From: Cepaea nemoralis
Lineage: Eukaryota > Mollusca > Gastropoda > Stylommatophora > Helicidae
DNA: 64,000 bases
Assembly (NCBI GenBank): GCA_014155875.1
Contig: JACEFZ010011719.1
Span: 354,501 to 418,500 of the forward strand
Direction of reading: 5' to 3'
The position numbers were made by a program, and so were the translations under genes. Numbering within the stretch: the first letter of the stretch is position 1; each line of letters opens with the position of its first letter. Below are positions 11,075 through 22,368 of this stretch, one piece after another. The notes under the pieces are model-generated. The model saw only the letters and a list, made by a program, of their open reading frames with translations. It did no database searches and was not told the origin of the DNA.

Positions 11075-13497
11075 CACATGTGGGATGTGGATTTTAATTC
11101 CTGAGAATGATTCGTTAAAATGTCTAGGGGGTTTTATTGATTCTCTGTCACTGGTAAGAATGCAGGGTGATCCGGGATATTTACCACAAATCCCAGGAGG
11201 AAAGAGTTCCATCCTTGAAAGAATGGCATCTGTGTGTAGGTTTCCCTTCCCACTTCATCACCCTTTAAATTAACTATAGATGCTAGAAGGATATTGATTG
11301 CTCACAACATATAAACAACCACTTTTTGGACACCACATTTACTTGATGTACACAACACTTTTGGACAAACAGTTCAGGTATTAACTCAAGATCTGCAGTT
11401 ACATATATAGGTGTAATAAACACTATGCATTTTCAGACAGGCATGGGAATGATATGCAGTATTACAACATAGTACCCAGTGACCCCAGAAAAAAACAAGG
11501 TTATTACAAACAACATAACAACCACAAATTGGGTCTACTTTCATTTTCCCTCATGATTAAGGCAAATAAAGATAGTAAATAGAACCCAAAATAACATGTT
11601 TCTGACACCTTTTACCATTCTCTCATTGTTAAAAATAATGAGTTGGTGTCAAAATACTATACCATCTATATACCATTGGAAAAAAACTACTGACCTGTTA
11701 CCTTCAGAAAACAAAAACCAACATATAAACAACAGTTTGTACTAATTAAATTAATTAATCGAGTCTATCTCCTGGTGTGCGGTTATGGGTCCACCATTGC
11801 TGTCGATTAGACCCTTTTCCCCATTATCTGGGTACCGAATTAATGCACTCAGTTATGTTCTTACTATTTAGTCACTGGTAATTGGCTGGTGCAAATCATA
11901 CTTTATAATAGAAATTACACACAATCACAAATCCCTCCGCGGGCTAGAATATTAGAGTACTCTGTTGCAGTAGGCTCGTGTCTTTTTTTTTGAAATTTGG
12001 GGCCTCAGGTTGGTCTAACTTTCCGGAATTTCCACTTAAGCTCTGCAGAAGGTACTTTACCATCTCACCATACATGGTGCCAAGTAGACGTCCATTCAGC
12101 TGCTCTGCTTTTAATATCAGAATCCCAAGTAGTTCAACAAAGATTTTACACCCACCAAGTCGCGAGTCTATAACCCATGGCATTTAGGTTGACATTGGAC
12201 CAGCAAAGAGTTAGTCGTTGTTATCTAGTCCAGTGTAGAACTTTATATGACTGAGAGGCATCTCATGGTAGTATCTGTGACTAGGGCCACAATTGATCTA
12301 TACCTACATATATGCACAGATGAATGAATCCAGCACAGTAACAGGTTTGCAAACAATTGGATGATTCCTCTTGTTGCTGATGTAGAGACATTTAGCTGCT
12401 TTCATATGGTCTTTCATCTGATGGTGTTCAGGGTTTGGAACCTTGAGGTAATCTGGTTTCGTAGTTATGTTTCAGATGATATTAAGTTTGTACCTTGGTT
12501 GTATTGGCTTATGTGGTTCAGTGTCTTCTCCCATTTTGAGTTGGTGTTCATAGCTAGAACTTGGGGTTGCATGGCTGAAACCTTATGTTTGCCTTTTGCA
12601 GCTGTGAGATGTTCTTTCGAAGACTTATCCATTGTGGATATTAACTTGGTAATCCAACCAACAGTTGAAGGGCTTTCACTGTTGCTAGTTTTAGTAACTT
12701 GTAGGATTGTCCCATAGTTTCACTGATTTTGCTGAGTGATAAGGCTTATAGGTGATACTTCTCAGACGTAAAGCAGACGATACACTGTTGTCCGTTACTC
12801 TGTTGATCTTCATCTTTGTAGATTATTAGATCTTGAAGTCCACATGTGGGATGTTCCTACTAAAATAGGACTTAATCACTCACCCCGTCAGTTGTCTTCT
12901 AATTTATCTGTTGCTCGCTATGGAGCTATTGAGCGCCGCAGTAAACATTGAGGTATGGCTAGATCCAGACTATGGTTTGGACATTCACTTTATGGCTGTT
13001 TACCCAGGATCCAGTGTTAGTGATATAGTCCCAACAAATTCAACCACCACCTGCTTCTCTTCTATAGAAAAGGGATGACAAGAATACAACACTAGCATTA
13101 ACCTACTGTGTTATGGTAAAAGGTTTACAACACAATTACAAACACAAATACAAAACACCAAGGGGAGAAGGGGAAAGGAGTGGGTGTCCATGTTCCACTG
13201 TCCCTCATTGCTGAGTAGAGCCATTCTGACTCTTCATAGTGAGTAAGGTATTTTCTCACTTATATTTTGTTCTGTTGTTACTGGGACTATTGGATGGGTG
13301 AAGTCATTCTGTCCATCCACCATGTTGATATTGTCTCTCTCATTACTTGAAGAGAATAGCCTATACAGAATCCCTGTGGTTTCTAATGCCGCGTCTTCAT
13401 TTCGGCACTATAATCATCACTAGGTCAAGACTATTCACCATTGGCTCCTTAAGTACTGACATACATATGTATTCTTACATCAACATCCTCTAATCCC

Positions 13498-13502
13498 AAG
13501 GT
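13498..13502 (+). repeat. Target-site duplication of the nested LINE (AAGGT, left)
   Basis: AAGGT is present once in the uninterrupted left LTR (CCCAAGGTGCAAC, near 6481). Here it occurs on both sides of the LINE, at 13498-13502 and 14561-14565. Confidence 0.85.
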
Positions 13503-14560
13503 CTCATCTCATCTCATCTCATCATGTTCCTCTTGTACCTTGCGGTGTCGAGGTGAAGTATAAATTTCGTGAGAGTGCCCGGTTATGGGCTTCGTATATC
13601 GACATTCCCATGGATTCTGTTATTCCCTCAGTCCAACGTTTACGTGGTTGGCCTCTTCCTCTGTCTCCATCTGGTCTGTACATCATTGCTTGTTGTGGCA
13701 TGCTGTTGACTGGTAGCCTACTTGCATGGCCAAACCATTTGACTTGCTGCTTTCTAATAAAATCTAGAGCAGCTTTAACCCCTACTTTAGTCCTGATTTC
13801 TTCATTTCTGATCTTATCTCTTCTTGACACGTTGAGTATTCTTCTCAGAAACCTCATTTCTGTTGTTGTGATTTTTCTTTTCTCTTTTTCTGTCATTGTC
13901 CAGGTTTGGCATTGGTAGCAGAGAGTTGGTAGGAAGATTGTGTTGTAAAGTGCTTTCTTAGTAGTTATTGATACATGTTTGTTCTTTAGTATTGGTGCCA
14001 TTTGTCCAATGAGTTGATTTGCCTTATTGCACCTATTTTCGATCTCGTCTTCTGATCTGCCATTTGATGATATTATACTTCCTAGGTACTTGAAGCTCTT
14101 TACTTGTTTCAAGGGATGTTCGTTTAGGTGAATTGTTGCTGTTTGTTCTTCTTTAGTTATAGTCATTACCTCTGTTTTGCTTGTGCTAATTTTCATGTTA
14201 TGTTCCCTACACATTTCGTTTAGACTATTCATGTGGTCTTGTAATTCAGCTTCTGATTTTGCTATTAGTGCTTGGTCGTCCGCAAACAGGAGTTCTCTAA
14301 TGGTTAGATTTGCAGATGGTTCTTCTTCTGTGTTCTCGTCATGCGGTATTCTTGCTGTCTCTGCTTGGCTGGTTTCTTTACATATGTTGTCTATATATGT
14401 TATGAACAAGAGAGGGGACAGGACACAACCTTGTCGTACTCCAGATCTTATGGTGAAGGGTTCTGAGTGTTCTCCAGTTGCTCTCACTATGCATTCACTG
14501 TTGTTGTATAAACTTCTGCATAGGTTTGTTAGATGTGTACTCACTCCATATTGTTTAACT
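13503..14560 (-). mobile_element. RTE-type LINE, 5'-truncated, nested in the right LTR
   Basis: A minus-strand insertion of 1,058 bp with an AAGGT target duplication and a (TGAGA)n-type tail at 13503-13521. It is 5'-truncated inside the reverse transcriptase, as is usual after abortive target-primed reverse transcription. It shares sequence and tail with the longer copy at 26331-28665. Because it sits in one of two near-identical LTRs, it is younger than the LTR element. Confidence 0.9.
13522..14560 (-). CDS. Partial reverse transcriptase (RTE-type), open to the truncation
   Basis: One frame of about 345 codons is open from the truncation point to a stop at 13522-13524. In order it holds the palm segment RSGVRQGCVLSPLLF, the catalytic LLFADDQALIA (FADD form of the YxDD box), a thumb/connection region (KSFKYLGSIISSNG), and a C-terminal block with YQCQTWTM, RFLRRILNVSRRDK, QQVKWFGHASRLP and GRGQPRKRW. 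These are typical of RTE-like LINE proteins. The fingers part and the AP endonuclease are lost by 5' truncation. The stop codon touches the tail repeat, leaving almost no 3' UTR. The absence of frame breaks suits a young insertion. The first methionine at 14544 is internal, not a true start. Confidence 0.85.
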
Positions 14561-15968
14561 AAGGTGCAACATTAAAATGTATATTCCCACAGTAAAAAGT
14601 AACAATCAGCACAAAGAAAATTCTCATACCAGAAAAAAACATACCTGTACATTTCTCTGATATTAAGTACATGATAATCATACATAATAATCATAATGAT
14701 GATGCAGGGAGCCTAGGTTTTTGAATTATCTTCATGAACTAAAACATCCATTGTTTTCCCCCACAGCGTACAGCACATGAGGATAGTAATCGCTGTGATA
14801 TGTTTTGCCAATGACTGCTATTATTCGGAGGGTATTTATAAGAATAACTTATGCCGCATGGTCCAGTCTTCTGAATATTGCAAGCAATTTATTCACATCA
14901 ATCTTCGCTTCTGTTTCTACTACGGTGAGGTGATGCGGAGTGAATCCTATCCGAACATACATTTACATCACGCGTTTAATTGTTCATGAATTTATATTCA
15001 AACATGGCCTGTCCCTAACACTATTTTATGAAATGATTATATGTTCACCCTCATATGGAGTGGTTACTAATCTGTTAACAAAAGAATGGTACTAAAATTT
15101 AGCACTATATTTCTAAGTTACAGATTATAATGTGGCAAAATATTTTATCCCCTGACTAAGTAAGAGTCAGGAATATGCGTAATCATTTGTATGTCCCCGC
15201 ATGGATAAAACACCTTTCTATAGTACATAGATTATTTGCAGATTTCTAAGCATAAATAGTGAGATATTGTTCACAGTGCCTAGAAGTTTTAACATAGGAA
15301 TATGAAATTGACAGACACTAGTTCTTTACTATGAAGCATGAATCAGGGGTCTGCTCCTACATTGAGAAAATCTCTAGAATGTGTTTCAGACATGAGAGTT
15401 GATACTTTACAGTACACATAATATTCATAGATTATAGCACTACTAGTGAGATATAAGTTCATAATGCCTATACAAGATATTAACATATGGATTTGAAATT
15501 GTAAGACATAGGAAAAATTACAGCGTGGCGCCCACCTGTGTTTCCTTAGTAAACATCATCCAGTCTGGTTTAAGAGAATTGTAACTAATTCTTAATTAAA
15601 CATACTGGTCTAGGTAATACATAAATATATCTTAATCATGTAGATAACATACCAATAGCTTGAAGAGAATCATGGTTTTAAAAGGCAACATGCCTTCTCC
15701 CCGAAGGGAAAACTTTTACATGTCTGTTCTTTGTCGTCGTACTGACCAAAATGGCTACACTGGCCTTTGTTTTACAATCAGTCGACGACTGTTGGCCAGG
15801 TATGTAGGCCAAAATAAGGCCAAATTAATTAAGCTGCCACGGTCCGTCTATCGCTGTTTTATTTTCTCCTACATTAAGTAAGTTACTTAAACAGTAATTG
15901 TAAGGGTTTGTGTATTATTAAGGGAGTCCATAAATAGGAAAGGGTAGGGACGTTTTTATTATACCACA

Positions 15969-15973
15969 ACCAG
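15969..15973 (+). repeat. Target-site duplication, right copy (ACCAG)
   Basis: Directly follows the right LTR end CCACA and continues as GATGGCTTGG, the LINE sequence seen uninterrupted on the minus strand near 2500. Confidence 0.85.
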
Positions 15974-16096
15974 GATGGCTTGGCCACATGGCATGGACGA
16001 GACAGGAACACTGAGCTGATCCACTTCTCTGGTGATCGAGTGAAATGGCTAGACATGACACCCTCCCCCCTCCCCCCCACGCTTTCCGGCATGGTA
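15974..16096 (+). pseudogene. RTE-like LINE 3' end, relic (copy 2, right part)
   Basis: Continues the relic broken at 4064. The frame encodes DGLATWHGRDRNTEL and then a GDRVKW block, as in copy 1 on the minus strand (2385-2510). It ends in CCGGCATGGTACAT followed directly by a long (TA)n. Copy 1 also ends in a short TA run, so TA is probably this family's 3' tail, later expanded. Confidence 0.75.
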
Positions 16097-16097
16097 C

Positions 16098-16192
<95 letters not shown>
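16097..16192. repeat. (TA)n microsatellite
   Basis: About 48 uninterrupted TA units at the 3' end of the LINE relic. Poly-Tyr/Ile frames over it are artefacts. Confidence 0.95.
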
Positions 16193-16195
<3 letters not shown>

Positions 16196-16224
16196 AGGGT
16201 CTTGCCGACGTCAGATTGGAAGAA

Positions 16225-16345
16225 TACACTCAAGTTTGAGATCGTCAGTAGTTTGAATTGAACTCGCCAGTAGGTTGAGCTCACATTAGTTTGAGCTCGA
16301 CATTAGTTGAGATCGACATTAGTTTGAGCTCGACAATAGTGTCAC
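16225..16345. repeat. ~17-bp minisatellite, left block
   Basis: Degenerate tandem copies on the theme GAGCTCGACATTAGTTT. The same theme, with GTC for GAC, makes up the larger block at 17160-17515, about 0.8 kb away. Confidence 0.75.
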
Positions 16346-17159
16346 GAGGCGAGTGTTCTCTAGAGTAAATCAATGGACTTGTCTCTTGTATTGCACCCAA
16401 GGCGTCGAGGACTCACAAAGCCATGGCAGCGATCGGTGTCTCGCTGCTGAAATATACGTTCCCGATCAGCTGGCGCCCTGAGCACTGGCTCGCGGGTATG
16501 ATCCCTTTTGAGCTGAATAGCATGAGATCATCTTACTGTACACACTTACAGGACGGCACGACTCTCGTTCATCGAATGACAACTCTGAGAAGCTCTTGTG
16601 AAGAGAACAGCGATGTATTGTACCCCTGGTGGATACCAGATGACGGACACGAATGTTTATGAAGATTGAGTCTTCAGGCTCTCACTCTCATCTCACACTC
16701 CCGCACTGTACCCACAAATCAACTTCATACCTGGCTTGAGTGTTCGGTGTCTGTGGTATCTGAGGCGACGACTCCCGGCCGTCCCATCACGTCTATCTAA
16801 AGGTACCAAGATCAAACCTGATCGCCTAATGCCGCTGGCCGAATCGTTGGCTGGACATGTGCGTATCCCTACTGATACTAATGTGATTGAGAATGTAGAC
16901 TGTAAAGCGAAAGTGTCCTACAACCGTTATGTGTGTAAGCTGGTGATGAAATCCTAAGACTACCGTTCTGTATGTTAGCTGGTGATGGAATGCCCCAAAA
17001 CTACAGTTGGGTTGTTATGCTACGCACTACTGTGACGTGTCACTCGTTTATTACAAGTGCCACAATGTGCAACTTTCTATGACTATTCTATTTCTATCTT
17101 CTGATGCACCTGCTCATCAGTTTAACTCTACCAGCCTGTCATCTGGTCTATGACAAATA
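16346..17159. other. Unassigned segment between two minisatellite blocks
   Basis: Looks richer in G+C than its neighbours. Two small + frames exist (16423-16662, 79 codons from an ATG; 16736-16957, 73 codons). The first has a mixed, protein-like composition (LLKYTFPISWRPEHWLAGMI), but no domain was recognised and stops surround it. It could be a decayed exon of an unknown element or unique DNA. Confidence 0.35.
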
Positions 17160-17515
17160 GTATTAGCTCTTCTGTAGTTTTAGCTCGTCCGTAGTTTTAG
17201 CTCGTCAGTAAGTTTGAGCTCGTCCGTGGTTTGAGCTCGTCAGCAGTTTGAGCTGGTAAGTAGTTTGAGTAGTTTTATCTCGTCATTAGTTTGATCTCGT
17301 CAGTAGTTTGACCTCGTAAGTGGTTTGAGTAGTTTTATCTCGTCATTAGTTTGATCTCGTCAGTAGTTTGACCTCGTAAGTGGTTTGATCTCGTCAGTAG
17401 TTTGAGCTGGTCTGTAGTTTGAGTAGTTTTAGCTCGTCACTAGTTTAAGTTCGTCAGTAGTTTGAGCTTGTCGGTAGTTTGAGTAGTTTGACCTCGTCAG
17501 TAGTTGAATAGTGTG
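17160..17515. repeat. ~17-bp minisatellite, right block, with a 60-bp higher-order unit
   Basis: Copies of AGCTCGTCAGTAGTTTG with variants. A 60-bp unit made of three or four such repeats is duplicated exactly at 17266-17325 and 17326-17385. Confidence 0.85.
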
Positions 17516-18484
17516 ATTTCGTCTCTCTCTTTTTTTTTTAATAAACGCAGCGGACCCTTTTCCAAACCTCGAGGCGCATGTGATGTTTTTCTCTTACAGA
17601 GCAAATCAGTCTTTAATGTATGATGTGGTAAAAACAAAAAGACAAACGGTTGAAAGTTAAATAAAATGACATCATTTGGGGAATTATATTGCCACATTTA
17701 AAACACTTCACTATGACGGATAGGCGGACGAACGGTAACAGTATTTGAGTTGTGTCTGCCTTATTTGATATGTTTATTTCCGTCGTTCATTTACAGAGTT
17801 GACTGCAACAATGTAATGTGTGGGTTTGGTGAGCAATGCGTTCGTTTACATCCGCCGTGTTCTATCCGTATGGCAGGACAATGAAGGGTAGCTGATTGCT
17901 GAACACAGTGGTTTTCTTTATGCAGTAATGCTTGTTAACATGCTGGTGTTTGATTTCTTTTCCTAATAACTGCTGCTTCATTCAACGATGAAAATTAGTC
18001 CTAGCCTCATACTGTTGTGTTGGCATTCTGGCAGCAACCTTACACATCCATGCGTATGCGTGCTGTTGGTTGCGTCGGAACCGCTGTCTCTTTCACTTTT
18101 CACATAGGTCAGAGAGGAACATGTTGTGTGCTTTTCTCTGGCACAGGAAAGAGTAAAGTACGGGATACGCTGCAACTATAAGATAAGATCCGCGATTAAC
18201 TAGTTGAAACAGTAAAATCCCATCATGGTTCCAAATGTCAACAGAAAACAAAGACTATTAGTAACACATTATAAAATTATCCACATAGAAACCTCAAACG
18301 GTGCACACAATTAACGACATCCTGTGGTCATGTTGAAATGTCAGTCTTACAGCAATGGATGTACTTATGGTCTGTGCGTGCCTGCAATATAGGATAGCTT
18401 CCATTTGTTTCGAACAACTGTTCGGATGCACCTTTCAGCAATGGTAACGCTGTGATTATTTGAATATACTGTTTCAAGACGTTA
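17516..18484. other. Unassigned sequence
   Basis: A T run at about 17531-17540. No convincing coding frame or repeat. The minus frames 17497-17697 and 17978-18175 have no recognisable domain. Confidence 0.35.
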
Positions 18485-18730
<246 letters not shown>

Positions 18731-18827
18731 CTTATTGTTTATGCTTATTGTTCTTTTGTTGTCAAAGAATTGCTTCATAAGAGATGTTGAATGAAAGAAT
18801 GTATGAGAGGAAATAGAGAAGAAGGGC

Positions 18828-18916
18828 AGAATGTCAGACGGGCCTGCGTGCCCAATTCTTAACGCTTTGAAAATAAAGATTTTTTTTCGTTCGTTCGTTC
18901 GTTCGTTCTGTACGTT
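18828..18916 (+). mobile_element. LINE 3' tail fragment (copy 1)
   Basis: CAGACGGGCCTGCGTGCCC followed by an AATTCTTAACGCTTTG-like block and AAAATAAAG, then a T run and (CGTT)n. Two more copies lie at 24335-24418 and 25420-25475. The shape, a conserved 3' block with AATAAA then a short-unit tail, fits the 3' end of a non-LTR element. No coding part is attached. Confidence 0.6.
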
Positions 18917-19027
18917 TGAACTTAGTCTTCTCTTAGAGAGGGTCTCTCAGAGAGGTGTCTGTCTGTCTGTCTGTCTACTCAAAAATAATCTTTCTTCGTT
19001 CGTTCGTTCGTTCGTTCTGTCTAATTT

Positions 19028-19028
<1 letters not shown>

Positions 19029-19121
<93 letters not shown>

Positions 19122-19182
19122 CATCCATCCATCCATCCATCCATCCATCCATCCATCCATCCATCCATCTATCCATCCATCC

Positions 19183-19236
<54 letters not shown>
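19029..19236. repeat. (TCTA)n/(TCCA)n microsatellite
   Basis: TCTA repeats with an internal block of TCCA (about 19121-19180), in a single 4-bp register. It directly abuts the 5' end of the LINE that follows. Confidence 0.95.
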
Positions 19237-21285
19237 TAAGTCAGTCTACAATGTTTTTGATAAACACGTGTCAATCAAAATGTCGAGTCAAAAATCAACA
19301 TAAATCCCCATGGGTCACGAGCGAAGTTCTGGAAATCATGCGAGAGCGAGATACAGCACACAAAAATAAAGACTTCATCAACTACCAGCAGACTAAGGAA
19401 TAAAGTTAAATATGAAATTCGTAGGATAAAAAGAGACCATTTTAAAAATTTGATTGTAGATAATTCAAACAGTATAAATATATGGAAGGCTATTAACTTG
19501 CTAACCAATAAGAAACGCTCTACAGAATCAGCAATACCAAATTCTATAACATGCGATGAATTCATTTGGTTCTTTCAATCAGAAATAGAGAATCTAAAGT
19601 CTTCAATACCAGACTCATCGTGTAATTTAAGTTCACTGGCATCATTATGTGAGGAGAAGTGCACCAGAAATATTCCCGCTGAGATTCCTTTAATGTCTGT
19701 TGCAGACGTTTATAAATATCTCTTGAACCTCAAATCAACAAACTCACACGGCCTAGATGGTATCAGTAATAGAATTCTTCGTTGAGCTGCACCAGTCATT
19801 AGTGAGTCCTTAACGTTCATATATAACCAGTGTCTGGCCAAAAACTACTTTCCATCTGCATTTAACATTGCTAAAGTGTTTCCGCTACTTAAAAATGGCT
19901 CAATCGATAATAGCGTTTTGGGTAATTATAGACCTATTTCCTTACTATCGTCGCTATCAAAACCTCTAGAAAAACACATACATAAAATAACGTTACACAA
20001 TTTAATTAACAACGATCTAATAATTAACAGTAAATCTGGGTTTCGACCTAAATATTCTTGCCATAGTGCTCTAACAAAAATGACCGATAACTGGGACTTA
20101 AACATCAACAACGGTAGAATTTGTGGAGCGGTGTTTGTAGACTTTAAAAAAGCTTTTGATATGGTAGATCACGATATTTTAATTAGAAAACTAAAACAAA
20201 TGAACACAAGCACCAACATGGTGAACATAAACGTCAATTCTATCCGACAGACAACAAGTCGTGTCCTTCAACAACTGTCTATCAAGACCCACACAGCTTA
20301 ATATTGGTGTGCCTCAGGGCTCAATACTAGGTCCGCTGCTTTTTGCAGTTTATATTAATGATCTTCCTTTATATATCAATACAACTTGTGATCTATTTGC
20401 AGACGACTGTACTATATATACTAGTCAAGAAAACCGTAGTGATCTAGAGAATTCTTTACAAAAGGAACCTGATAATCTTAATAGATGGAGCAATGAAAAC
20501 CGCATGCAAATTAACATCGACAAAACCAAATCCATGCTAATAACGACCAGACAAAAACTACAGACACTAGCCATAACTGGATCACCGCTCGAACTCCGCA
20601 TGGACACGTTACCTATAGTTAATATGAATGAACATAAAACACTAGGTCTTTTAATTGACAGCCATTTGAGCTGGAGCTCTTATGTTCACGTTCTTACAAA
20701 GAAAATAGCACAAAAAGTTTACCAACTTGCTAAAATTCAGCACTTCCTGGACCAAAGCACACGAAAAATATTCTATACATGCTATATCCAATCACATCTC
20801 GATTACTGTTCCACAGTTTGGGATGGTTGCCCTAAATCTAATTTAAAACGACTATGTTCTCTACAAAACCGCGCTATTCGTCTGGTTTCTGGCATAAAGC
20901 ACGTTGAAAGTAATAATTTATACAGTCATCTAAGACTTCTACCACTTCGAAAGCGCTTCATTTTTAACAAAGCCAAATTAGTGAATACAATTATATCTCA
21001 AAATACACCAGAGTATCTTCTGCCGCTGATTCAATCTAATGCAATGAACAGCAAGCGCTTAAATTTGTTACATGTCTCAAAGCCTAGATTGGACCTATAC
21101 AAAACATGTTTCACCTATTCTGGTGCTCACTTATGGAATGATCTGAAAACTCCAATGAGTCCCTACACATTTAACCGAAAACTCTTTCAATATTTAATCC
21201 ATACCGACTATATGTCACCATAATTCATTTACTGGTATAATTGTTCATTATAATTGTTTAACTATAATTGTTCACTATATATGTG
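19237..21285 (+). mobile_element. L2/CR1-type LINE, 5'-truncated
   Basis: About 2 kb of a non-LTR retrotransposon that begins inside the linker before the reverse transcriptase (KSPWVTSEVLE...RERD) and ends beyond its stop at 21223. The last 50 bp carry three copies of a TATAATTGTT motif (21238-21280). CR1/L2 elements commonly end in a few short direct repeats rather than poly(A). The endonuclease part is missing. Confidence 0.8.
19280..21223 (+). pseudogene. Reverse transcriptase of the L2/CR1-type LINE, broken
   Basis: Blocks in order: a linker (IWKAINLL), HGLDGISNRIL, YRPISLLSSLSKPLEKH, SGFRPKYSCHSAL, VFVDFKKAFDMVDHDIL, the palm motif GVPQGSILGPLLFAVYINDL, and catalytic FADDCTIYTS. After these come the thumb and a C-terminal block with GAHLWNDL. 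These match the RT order of CR1/L2/Jockey-group LINEs; the C-terminal LWN..L block favours L2/CR1. Three breaks are visible: a frame change near 19395, an in-frame TGA at about 19783, and a frame change near 20220-20270. The FADD catalytic pair is intact, so the copy is decayed but not ancient. Confidence 0.85.
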
Positions 21286-21294
21286 TCCGCGTGT

Positions 21295-21352
<58 letters not shown>

Positions 21353-21679
21353 AAGTGGGTGTCAGAGAGAGTGAGAGAGTGAATGTGTGTGTGCGCACGT
21401 GCATGTGTGTGTGTGGAGAGAGTGATTGAGCGAGAAATGGTGGGGGGATGTGTCAGTGCATGCATTCGTACGTGTATTTGTGAGAGTGAGTGAGGGAGTG
21501 TATGCGTGCGTGCATTCATGCGTATGCGTATGCGTGAGAGAGTTTGATTGAGAGAGTGAGTGTGTGTGTGAAAGATTGTGTGTGTATGTGTGTGAGAGAG
21601 AGAGAGAGAGAGAGAGTGAATGAGTGAGGAGTGATTGTGTGTGAGTGAGTGAAAGAGTGTTAGAGTGTGTGTGTGTGTA

Positions 21680-21729
<50 letters not shown>

Positions 21730-21937
21730 AGAGTGAGTGAGTGCGCTAGGGTAAGTGAAACATTGAGTGATTAGCGTGAGGTATAGTCTGTCTGTGTAAT
21801 AAGTGTAAGAGAGGAGAGAAAGAGAGAGGAGAGAGAGAGAGAGAGAGAGAGATACGAGAGAGAAAAGAAGAAGAGGAGAAGAGTTAGAGATAAAGTGAAT
21901 GAAGATAGACAGAGTTAATGAATGGGGGAAATAGTGA

Positions 21938-21968
<31 letters not shown>

Positions 21969-22068
21969 TGAGCGAGCGAGAGAGAGAGTGAGAGACAGTG
22001 GGAGAGTTGATGTGTTAGTGTGTGTGTGTGTGTGTGTGTGTGAGCATGAGTGTGTGTGTATATGAAAG

Positions 22069-22127
<59 letters not shown>
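21295..22127. repeat. (GA)n and (GT)n low-complexity region
   Basis: Long GA runs at 21297-21347, 21593-21616, 21696-21727, 21825-21852 and 22073-22125, mixed with GT runs and GAGTGA motifs. The purine-rich strand is + throughout. Ser/Leu- and His/Thr-rich frames are artefacts. Confidence 0.9.
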
Positions 22128-22324
22128 GAGCAGATGCATGTCATGTAACACGCATGTTATGTAACACGAGAATCCATATGTTTGTGTATTCTCATCTGTC
22201 ATATTATCAGTTAAATACCATTTGATTTTATCATGCATAATATAAACTCATGTACATTACTGTAGTTTGAGTGAGAGAGTCAGTGAGTGTGAATGAGAGA
22301 CAGAATGAGTGAGCGTGAGAGTGA

Positions 22325-22368
<44 letters not shown>

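Larger units (their letters stand above)
7892..11078 (-). other. Interior of the LARD-like element, no recognisable coding
   Basis: An AT-rich region of 3,187 bp. The only frame above 60 codons is 10747-10938, which shows no domain. A short (TC)n run lies at about 8633-8653. ACCGGTG with similar flanks appears twice (about 10024 and 10099). No CCHC knuckle, DTG/DSG protease site, FADD/YxDD motif or integrase motif was seen on either strand. In LARDs such interiors are non-coding and may act in RNA packaging and priming; whether this one does is inference. Confidence 0.7.
4065..15968 (-). mobile_element. LARD-like LTR retroelement with very long LTRs
   Basis: Two direct repeats (4065-7891 and 11079-15968) of exactly 3,827 bp, once a nested LINE and its duplicated target (1,063 bp) are subtracted, flank a 3,187-bp interior. 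Each repeat has TGTGG...CCACA ends, a perfect short inverted repeat with TG/CA termini. The whole is bracketed by ACCAG. These are LTR retrotransposon features. No gag, protease, RT, RNase H or integrase is visible in the interior, so it is non-autonomous; the proportions resemble plant LARDs. The minus orientation is preferred because a purine-rich GGGGAGG abuts one LTR on that strand. I counted about a dozen differences between the two LTRs, so the insertion is recent. The parent family is unknown. Confidence 0.85.
11079..15968 (-). repeat. Long terminal repeat, right, interrupted by a LINE
   Basis: Same ends and sequence as the left LTR. It is split at 13502/14561 by an RTE LINE. Without that insertion (1,058 bp plus a 5-bp duplication) its length equals the left LTR exactly. 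Differences seen by eye include single substitutions such as CACTTGTTGG against CACTTTTTGG and AATCTCTAC against AATGGCTAC. Confidence 0.85.

Noticed and set aside
4065..15968. Two DNA transposons with TGTGG/CCACA terminal inverted repeats
   Set aside because: Neither 3.8-kb copy has its own target duplication. Only the outer ends of the pair share ACCAG, and the sister LINE shows that both copies and the interior arrived as one unit.
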